This document shows positions 16,817 through 22,481 of a stretch of DNA of 22,481 nucleotides, in pieces (position 1 is the stretch's first letter; each line of letters opens with the position of its first letter). The DNA is from Mesostigma viride. Lineage: Eukaryota; Streptophyta; Mesostigmatophyceae; Mesostigmatales; Mesostigmataceae. The translations under genes were made by a program, and so were the position numbers. The stretch covers positions 1 through 22,481 of the forward strand of contig RPFO01000834.1 of assembly GCA_009746045.1 (NCBI GenBank). Reading direction: 5' to 3'. Below the pieces are notes generated by a model that saw only the letters and a program-made list of their open reading frames with translations, searched no databases and was not told where the DNA came from.

Positions 16817-17117
16817 GTATCCTCCAATCGGATCGCTCCGTTCGGCGGGAGATCCACGGGGCGGATGTGAACCGCACCTCTCTTCTGGCGCCGTACTCCT
16901 AGTATCCACCAATGAAAGGCGCGCGTACTACCGAGTGACCGGGACGGACCTAGACGGTGACGGATGTAAGCATAAGGCACGTGGCGTCAACGCACGCGGA
17001 CGCGCCCGGATAGCGGGCTTGGGACTTGGCCGAATTCGCGGGTCCGCGGTCCTAGCTATGCGCATCTAGCTACCGTGGGAACATGATGGGACTCATTGAA
17101 TAGGGTTCATACACTCT
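16817..17117. other. Intergenic region with CCAAT module and GGACTTAG-type motif
   Basis: Contains CTCCTAGTATCCACCAATGA (16886-16914 region), a GCACGTGGCG box near 16977 and GGACTTGGCCGAATTCGCGG at 17022. It carries no convincing gene. The last element is 79 bp beyond the poly(A) signal at 17118. Confidence 0.5.
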
Positions 17118-17123
17118 TTTATT
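17118..17123 (-). terminator. Poly(A) signal for the 17177 gene
   Basis: TTTATT on + (AATAAA on minus), within CTTTTATTCATAAATAG, 54 bp past the TGA at 17177. Confidence 0.65.
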
Positions 17124-17176
17124 CATAAATAGGCGGGGTTAAAGCACGTATCTCCTATCTACCCTGGCTATCTACC

Positions 17177-18327
17177 TCACGCGGCGCGCGCGTCGGCGAG
17201 GACGCGGGCCGGGGACACGCCGTCCTCGTGGTATACGGCGGGCACGCCGCGGCTGGGCGGGATGGAGCTGATGCACACGGCGCGCACCCAGGTGGACCCG
17301 TCCGTCCTCCGCTCGTACTCCAGGAACACGTTGGCATTTGGCCGCTTGGAAAGGCCGGCCCGACGCGCCTCGTGCGAGGACAGGATCGCAGCGAGCGGAG
17401 TGCGAGCGAAGTCCCTCAGTGGGACGAGTCCGATCGTGCGCCCCGGCCGGCCGGCGTGGCGAAAGGTGCGGTACACAGTGCCGTCCGGCGCGGTCGCCGG
17501 CTCGCTCAGCCAGTAGTCGGCCCCGACGCCGACTTCGTATGACGGGATCACTTCCACGAACTTCCCCGCGGAGTCGACCCAGCGCGTGCGGCCCTTGGCG
17601 TCGTCCTGTCTGCGCACGGTCGGGTCGCGCGCCACGTGCGCGAACACGGACGAGGCCAGGTGTCGCTTGGTCAGGGGGCCGAATGCGGGCCAGTCCTTGA
17701 CGCGGTCGGAAAAGTTGGGAAACTCGCTGCCGTCCGTCGTCATCTCGGCGGCGGGCCGCTTCTTGGTCGCGGGACGAGGGGCGGGCGCGGGACGAGGCGC
17801 GGGCGCGGGCGCCGGCGTGGGCGGGAGGACGGTGTCGGAGCCCTGCGCCCACGTGCCCGTTTCGTGGGACGGCGAGGCGGGGAAGCCGTAGGCGTCCGCG
17901 AACGAGCTGACCGGCCGACCACTTGGCTGGAGGCGTCGGTGATGTCCGCCAGCAGGAGGTACGTCCACGGCCCCACTCGCGCGCCTTCGGGGGGCGGGGG
18001 AGGCGCGGCGACGAGCGCGGTGTCCGCGGGGCTGTCCGGGGTCGATTCGCCGCCGGACGCCGCCCCGGCGCAGTCCGGGTCGATCTCGTCGAGCGTCGGG
18101 AAGCTTCCCCATCCCAAGCCCTCCATGATGTCCACGTCCTGCATGGTGCGGATGCGAGCATAAGATGCGCGAGTGTGTTAGAGGGAAGAATTCGAGGGGC
18201 CAGACATGCGCGAGGATGGCTAGATGGGGGAAGAATGCATATAGCTCACCTTTTCGGGGAACAGGCGCAGGATGTCGAAGGACAGTTCGGAGAGGCAGCG
18301 CAGGTCGGGCGTCTGTGCGGAATCCAT
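17177..18327 (-). CDS. Spliced gene: protein sharing the SET protein's C-terminal domain, frameshifted
   Basis: Exon 1 is 18327-18250 (26 codons, beginning MDSAQTPDLRC) and exon 2 is 18138-17177, joined in phase 0. Exon 2 begins DVDIMEGLGWGSFPTLDEID, continues acidic and Pro-rich, and breaks frame near 17910-17920. The rest is open to TGA 17177-17179. Total length would be about 345 residues. A Pro/Ala linker ends in a basic TKKRPAAE that resembles a nuclear localisation signal. The last 180 residues match the C-terminus of the SET protein: DW.AFGP.T.R, GRTIGLVPLRDF..TPLA, DGS.WVRAV and YH..G..PA. No catalytic motif is recognised and no SET domain is present. It may be a co-factor, decoy or truncated relative of the SET gene. 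It lies between genes of the same orientation and architecture. Confidence 0.7.
18139..18249 (-). other. GT-AG intron, 111 nt
   Basis: Donor AAG|GTGAGC and acceptor CACCATGCAG|GAC on the minus strand. A CTAAC branch-like site lies within CCCTCTAACACAC about 40 nt before the acceptor. Two ATTCTTCCC motifs are inside. The length is a multiple of three, but an in-frame TAG soon after the donor means read-through would truncate the protein. Confidence 0.75.
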
Positions 18328-18402
18328 GGAGGAAGAATTGGTGGGGAGAGAGTTGGAGAGTCGGAGAGAGCTGGAGAGCTGGACTCGAGAGAGCTGGAGA
18401 GC

Positions 18403-18439
18403 AGGATGCCCGGACAGTCCGGTTGTCCTCCTCTTTATG
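18403..18439 (-). promoter_or_regulatory. Core promoter of the 17177 gene
   Basis: CATAAA (minus strand of 18434-18439) precedes CTGTCCGGGCATCC (18403-18416), the same element as in the 15052 gene promoter. CCAAT boxes lie upstream at about 18494 and 18526, and as CTAGTATCCACCAATG-type units at about 18593-18630. Confidence 0.55.
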
Positions 18440-18616
18440 CGTTTTTCGTGGGCGAACGGACGCTCCGGATTCGCCGCGATCGGAGGGTCGCCAATCACCC
18501 CCCGTGGATAACGCCGATCGTGTGCCAATCACGGCCGACCGTCAGATGGGCCGGGCATCTCCCGCGCCGCGCCATCGTTACCGTGGAGCTGCGCTAGTAT
18601 CCACCAATGTATGTTA

Positions 18617-18831
18617 GTATCCACCAATGGGACGCCGGCGATCCACACCGCGGCCGGGACTTAGCGATTTCGGGACTTGCCATTTTCGGGACTTTGCGAC
18701 ATTGGGACTGTCCCGGCGTCCTGCTACTCTAACGTCATCGCGCGCGGCCGCGGTCGGGACTGCCTACTTGGGACTTAGCGTCCTACGTGTGCATGATGTT
18801 GAGACTTGAGACGGGAACATGCAGGCAAGGC
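18617..18831. other. Intergenic region with repeated GGGACTT motifs
   Basis: GGGACTTAGCGATTTCGGG at about 18656 is followed by several degenerate GGGACTT units and by GGGACTTAGCG at 18770. No gene is visible. The region lies beyond the poly(A) signal of the SET gene (18832). Confidence 0.5.
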
Positions 18832-18837
18832 TTTATT
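18832..18837 (-). terminator. Poly(A) signal for the SET gene
   Basis: TTTATT on + (AATAAA on minus), 86 bp past the stop at 18923. Confidence 0.65.
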
Positions 18838-18922
18838 AATCAATAAAATGGTGTTAATCACAAGTCGCTATCTACATGTACACATGATAGCCCCCGGGGC
18901 TATTCGACAGGATCGTCGCCGC

Positions 18923-20442
18923 TCAGCAGGAGCGGGCGGCGAGCAAGAGCTGGGCGGGAGTCAGCCCGCGCGCGTGGTACGACGCGACAGTGGGCCGGGC
19001 ATTGGTCGTCTTGGCGAGGGCCACGGCGCGAACCCACTGCGAACCGTCCGCGGCCGTTTCGGTCTCCAGGATGACGGAGCCGTGCCTCGCCCGGCCGAGT
19101 CCGCACTCGTTGAGATCGTCTACGGACGGCAGGGAGGCCAGCGGGGTGGACGGAAAGTCCCGCAGGGGCACCAGTCCGATCGTACGGCCGATAGCGGTGC
19201 AGCGGGTGAAGATGGGCGCCGAAGTCGGCCCGTCGGGCTGGGCCAGCCACTCCTCCGGCCGGCCCAGGCGGGGCTTGAGCTCCGGGACCTTCTCGATGCA
19301 GCGGCCTTCCGAGTCCTCGTAACGGCCCTCGGACTTAAGGACGCACACGTGGTCCTTCACGAGCGCCGCCACGACGCGCTGGGTCTGCGGCCCGAACGCG
19401 TGCCAGTCGCCTATGCGGGCCGAGAAGTCCGGCAGGGCGGACGGTGCGGGCAGGGCGGACGGAACGGACTGGACGGGCAGGGCGTACGGGATTGAGGAGG
19501 ACGGGACGGATACTCGGGCGGTCTGGACGGACGTCGGCGCGCTCGACGCGCTGGACTCCTGGCGCCGCGCCGTGCGAGGCCTCTTGGGCACGGGGGGCTG
19601 CGCGGGCGCGTCGACCGTATCCGGCGTCTGGTTGAAGTAGCTGTCGCCGTAGTTGATGAGGAGTTCCTCCCCCTCGCGGATGTCCCTCAAGGCGTACACG
19701 CGGGAGGACAGCAACGCGTCGTTGGGAGCCCGGAACTCGCAGTTCTGAATGCCTCGGCCCTCGTTGTGGTTGATGAAGGCCGTTTCGTTGCAGTACGTGT
19801 CCGCCTCCAGGCACACCGCGTACGTCCGTCCGTCGAAGAGCGTCAGACGGTAGCATCCGTCCGTCTTCACCTGGGCGGACGACGTGTCCAGATCTCCGTC
19901 TGGCAGCCTGTAGTACCGCACCAGGGCGCCGCCGTACACCCCGATCTCGTCTCCCGCCGCGAAGTCCCGGCCGGCGAACGCGCCGAACGGGCCGTGCGGG
20001 TCGTTAGCCGGGAGCGCCCTGACGCGGATCCGGTCGTTGAGGGAAGATTCGAGCATCCCGAGCTGGGCGCCCACTTCGAGCGTCGGGCACCCCGGGGTCA
20101 CGGGGGCCGACACGTATTTTATCTTCTGGCCGCTGCACCCGACCCTGCGGGCCAGGTGCACCTCACTGGGGAGGTACATCCGAATGTACATCTTTTCCGC
20201 GGCGCGCACGTTCTTCTCGAATTCTTCTTCGTGTCGGGGGCGCTTGGCCTGCGTCGGGGAAGAAACGGGCGATCAGGCGCACGGGCAAACAGGTGAGGGA
20301 AGAAACGGTGGGTCAGATCGTGTGTGATAACCAGGGAGACGGGGCGAAGGAAGCCGCGGTTCGAAGGGGAAGAATCGCTTACCGCGCGGACCTTGGCGGC
20401 GGTGCAGGGGTTGGGGGAAGAAACGGTAGCAGCCGATGCCAT
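18923..20442 (-). CDS. Spliced gene: SET-domain protein lysine methyltransferase with novel C-terminal domain, 461 aa
   Basis: Exon 1 is 20442-20383 (20 codons) and exon 2 is 20248-18923, phase 0. Exon 2 opens with a basic AKRPRHEEE, a likely nuclear signal; a second, PKRPRTARR, is near residues 240-250. The SET domain spans about residues 100-226: GPFGAFAGRDFAAGDEIGVY near 106, the substrate/SAM-pocket signature INHNEGRGIQNCEF near 179, and the catalytic ELLINYGDSYF near 215. Core SET elements, including the N-H pair and the Tyr of NYG, are intact, so transfer of methyl from SAM to lysine is likely. Pre- and post-SET zinc cysteine clusters are not evident. A Ser/Pro/Ala linker leads to a C-terminal domain (about 294-461) shared with the 17177 gene. 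The histone target is inference. It is divergent from the 21038 gene across a CCAAT-rich promoter. Confidence 0.88.
20249..20382 (-). other. GT-AG intron, 134 nt
   Basis: Donor GCG|GTAAGC and acceptor CCCCGACGCAG|GCC on the minus strand, with CTGAC (GATCTGACCC) as a branch-like site 60-70 nt before the acceptor. The length is not a multiple of three, and removing it joins ATG 20442 in frame to the SET exon. It carries three ATTCTTCCC/TTTCTTCCC motifs. A homologous position just after a short first exon is seen in the two neighbouring genes. Confidence 0.82.
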
Positions 20443-20513
20443 GGCAAAATAAGCTGGGAGCTGGTTTGCTGGAGTGATGGTCGCTGAATGACAAGACCCG
20501 GGTCCTGTGCCCA

Positions 20514-20900
20514 CTATGTAGTCCTCGGGTGTCCGGCGGTTACGGGATCGACGCACGGGAGCGATTGGCGAGATCGACGGTGGGTGATTGGCCGGCGCGG
20601 ACGGGCCTGGACGGACGTATCCACGGCACGCCAATCACGGGCACGCCAATCGGGCGAGCCAGTCCCGATCGGACGGCTGCCAATCCCCCGGGCCGCCAAT
20701 CGGACGAGCCAATCCCGTCCGGTGATTGGCCCTTATCTGGACGGACCTGGATGGACGTATCCACGGCACGCCAATCGCGGATCCGCCAATCGGACGGGCC
20801 AATCTCGCCCGAGTGATTGGCCGGCCGCGGTCGGGTCCCACGGGAGATAGGATGGTCGGATGCGTGCCACGTGGCGAATGTTGATTGGCCGGCGTCTGAT
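20514..20900. promoter_or_regulatory. Bidirectional promoter with 13 CCAAT boxes
   Basis: Between the SET gene and the 21038 gene there are eight CCAAT (20631, 20646, 20680, 20696, 20709, 20771, 20786, 20799) and five ATTGG (near 20564, 20586, 20724, 20816, 20883) pentamers. Part is a ~139-bp direct repeat: GGACGTATCCACGGCACGCC at about 20614 and 20753. TACATAG at 20514-20520 (minus strand) is the TATA-like box of the SET gene, and TATAAG at 20929-20934 that of the 21038 gene. A CCACGTGG box lies at about 20867. The spacing suits CCAAT-binding factors of the NF-Y type. Confidence 0.75.
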
Positions 20901-20928
20901 CGCCCATCGCGCCATCCCGTCCGACGGG

Positions 20929-20934
20929 TATAAG
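20929..20934 (+). promoter_or_regulatory. TATA box of the 21038 gene
   Basis: GGTATAAG lies 104 nt upstream of ATG 21038, leaving room for a leader of about 75 nt. The leader contains CATTCTTCTCC, a motif also found at the 5' ends of the three spliced genes. Confidence 0.55.
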
Positions 20935-21037
20935 TTCTTGGGGGGTGTTCGGATCTCGTCACCAAGCTCTCCGCTCTCCGCAGCTCGACCAAAACCCGCA
21001 ACCCTCCCCCCATTCTTCTCCAAAGCCCCCCCCAAAA

Positions 21038-21487
21038 ATGGCCCCACGCACCAAGGAGTCCGCCCGCAGGCAGGCGAATTATTCCATCACGGGACGCTTC
21101 CTGGCCGAGCCATGGCGCAACCATCCTCTCGTCACGAAATCATTCGAGGATGAATTCGCAGCGTTCGCCGAAACGCTGGAAGAACTCCCTATTCCTCCCT
21201 CAGGCCAGAGGGTGGATATCGTCGAGGTGGACGCTGGCTCTTCCGCCGCGTCGCCCGTAAAGTCGTTCTACGACCTCCAGAGGGTCGTTTCGGCCCTTCG
21301 TTTTGCCCGCGCCGCGAAGAGGGCACGGGTGGACGCGCCGATTGTCGCTGGCGATGCGCCGGTTGACGGCGATGTGGCGGGCGCAAGTGACGCTCGGCCC
21401 AAGTCTCCACGCGTTGACGTGGATTGTGAGTTGGTCGGCGAGATCGTGACGGCCGCCAGTGGCGAGAAATTTGTTGTCGCCGAGTGA
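21038..21487 (+). CDS. Small protein with histone H3-tail-like N-terminus, 149 aa
   Basis: An intact frame from ATG 21038 (AAAAATGG context) to TGA 21485-21487. The N-terminus is MAPRTKESARRQ; after Met removal it resembles the histone H3 tail (ARTKQTARKS), keeping R-T-K and A-R in register with conservative changes between. The remainder is not a histone fold: a helical and acidic middle (EDEFAAFAETLEELPIPPSG), then VDIVEVDAG, a helical SALRFARAAKRARVD with a basic patch, and an Asp/Val-rich tail. No known family is recognised. It is transcribed divergently from the SET methyltransferase gene from the shared CCAAT-rich region. The H3-mimic idea is inference from a short match, and chance is possible. 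Confidence 0.75.
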   Translation: MAPRTKESARRQANYSITGRFLAEPWRNHPLVTKSFEDEFAAFAETLEELPIPPSGQRVDIVEVDAGSSAASPVKSFYDLQRVVSALRFARAAKRARVDAPIVAGDAPVDGDVAGASDARPKSPRVDVDCELVGEIVTAASGEKFVVAE

Positions 21488-21552
21488 AGAATGTACCCTG
21501 GAAATCCCGACTGACGGGATCCACGGAGGCCATTAAATGAAATGGATTGAAT

Positions 21553-21558
21553 AATAAA
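21553..21558 (+). terminator. Poly(A) signal for the 21038 gene
   Basis: AATAAA lies 66 bp past the stop codon, within TTGAATAATAAAGCAATTG. Confidence 0.65.
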
Positions 21559-21609
21559 GCAATTGTACCCCATTCTTGTGTGAATGCATGTCCACGTAGA
21601 TAGGATCGC

Positions 21610-22471
21610 GCGGAATCATGATGGCATGACAAGTGGCATGTTCATAGAGATCCTAGATTCTGTTCAGGCTGTTCAGGCAATCCGATTCCCGCTGACGTCA
21701 TCGTTGACCATGATGCAATATAGGATTTTGCGACGGAAAACGGCCACGTGGCACGCGCGGAAGTAGCGTGTAGTGTATCCAGGGTACGGATCACGGAATC
21801 GAAAGAGTACGGCCCAAAAAAAATATCTAAAGCGCATAGTATAAAATGAAGAATCTCAGATACGGTGGATCCTGGGATGTCCAGGGAGGTGTCAGAGATC
21901 CGAATATTCGATCGTAACCGTCGCCTGAACAGGATCTGGGACGTCCAGGGACCCTTGGGTGTACGGACATGACGTCATCTGCTGACGTCAGCACGCCGAG
22001 TCGTCGAGTGGTGACGTCACCAGGTGCCAGCGGAGAAAGCCCGCCCAGGGAGGCACCTGGTGACGTCACCACTCGACGACTCGGCGTGCTGACGTCAGCA
22101 GATGACGTCATGTCCGTACACCCAAGGGTCCCTGGACGTCCCAGATCCTGTTCAGGCGACGGTTACGATCGAATATTCGGATCTCTGACACCTCCCTGGA
22201 CATCCCAGGATCCACCGTATCTGAGATTCTTCATTTTATACTATGCGCTTTAGATATTTTTTTTGGGCCGTACTCTTTTGATTCCGTGATCCGTACCCTG
22301 GATACACTACACGCTACTTCCGCGCGTGCCACGTGGCCGTTTTCCGTCGCGAAATCCTATATTGCATCATGGTCAACGATGACGTCAGTGGGAATCGGAT
22401 TGCCTGAACAGCCTGAACAGAATCTAGGATCTCTATGAACATGCCACTTGTCATGCCATCCTAGATTCCGC
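21610..22471. repeat. Terminal palindrome: ~420-bp inverted arms, 23-nt loop
   Basis: Sequence is symmetrical about 22040. Arms are about 21610-22028 and 22052-22471, with loop 22029-22051. The arms differ at only a few places: single transitions near 21800/22280 and 21729/22351, and an indel plus substitutions near the outer ends. The palindrome runs to the window end. It could be a hairpin telomere read through, a replication-intermediate junction or a terminal inverted repeat. No gene is credible inside: identical frames on both strands (22253-21827 region) are just mirror images. Confidence 0.88.
21970..22110. promoter_or_regulatory. Six TGACGTCA sites at the palindrome centre
   Basis: TGACGTCA, the CRE-type bZIP consensus, occurs at 21970, 21983, 22012, 22061, 22090 and 22103, placed symmetrically about 22040. 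Two more lie further out, near 21694 and 22380. They may be binding sites for host bZIP factors or simply part of the stem. Confidence 0.7.
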
Positions 22472-22481
22472 GCGGATTCTA

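Noticed and set aside
17923-18617. Rightward frames of 150-224 residues
   Set aside because: Antisense to the first exon, intron and start of exon 2 of the 17177 gene, with no promoter or poly(A) signal.
20488-21124. Frames of 95-194 residues in the CCAAT region
   Set aside because: They are made of the repeated promoter units and extend across the start of the 21038 gene.
21827-22253. Identical ~94-residue frames on both strands
   Set aside because: They are mirror images created by the palindrome and have no homology or codon signal.
1-22481. tRNA or rRNA genes
   Set aside because: No cloverleaf-like or conserved rRNA sequence was recognised by eye; a dedicated scan was not possible here.

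Overview
The window looks like one end of a GC-rich eukaryotic nuclear double-stranded DNA virus genome, or a virus-derived region of a protist or algal genome. Genes are dense and lie on both strands, and most predicted proteins are unrecognisable. Several genes have TATA-like boxes and AATAAA poly(A) signals. Three genes carry short GT-AG introns, and intergenic space is filled with tandem and inverted repeats. No polymerase, major capsid protein, packaging ATPase, integrase, rRNA or tRNA was recognised, so I do not assign a family. A large nuclear DNA virus (pandoravirus, mollivirus or medusavirus grade) or a new lineage are both possible.

Left part (1-5.95 kb): a leftward gene with a U-box-like DPITLEPL segment; a rightward Arg-rich, coiled-coil, virion-core-like protein; a leftward gene of unknown function; and a rightward adhesin-like gene with two nearly identical bacterial Ig-like repeats (Big_12 type) followed by a concanavalin-like lectin domain. 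All four are interrupted by frameshifts, often at homopolymer runs. A divergent promoter plus the 5' end of the leftward gene is duplicated at about 4.02-4.19 and 5.78-5.95 kb.

Middle (5.95-14.9 kb): intact genes of unknown function at 6046-7245, 7288-7815, 10371-10847 (-), 10907-11461 (-), 12140-12649 and 13056-13598 (-). They are separated by a 1.1-kb fold-back element, a 53-bp repeat array carrying CCAAT and CACGTG boxes, an array of CAGAGGAATC boxes, 28-bp repeats, and a 600-bp repeat complex (112-bp, 61-bp and 23-bp units) that could be an origin or maintenance locus.

Right part (14.9-22.5 kb): three leftward genes built to one plan. Each has, in transcription order, CCAAT boxes, a TATA-like box, a short coding exon, a phase-0 GT-AG intron, a long second exon, an AATAAA signal, and then a GGACTTAG-type motif. 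They encode a Cys-rich protein with an acidic tail, a protein with a novel C-terminal domain, and a SET-domain lysine methyltransferase fused to that same domain. Divergent from the SET gene, across a 13-CCAAT-box promoter, is a small gene whose N-terminus resembles the histone H3 tail. The window ends in a palindrome of about 860 bp (arms about 420 bp, 23-nt loop) rich in TGACGTCA sites, possibly a genome terminus. A second copy of the fold-back element, in opposite orientation, lies at 16.0-16.8 kb.

The most interesting proposal is that the right-hand cluster is a chromatin-directed module: a nuclear SET enzyme, a paralogue sharing its accessory domain, an acidic Cys-rich protein and an H3-tail-like protein under related promoters. 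The gene structures and shared domain are read directly from the sequence; the functional link is inference.
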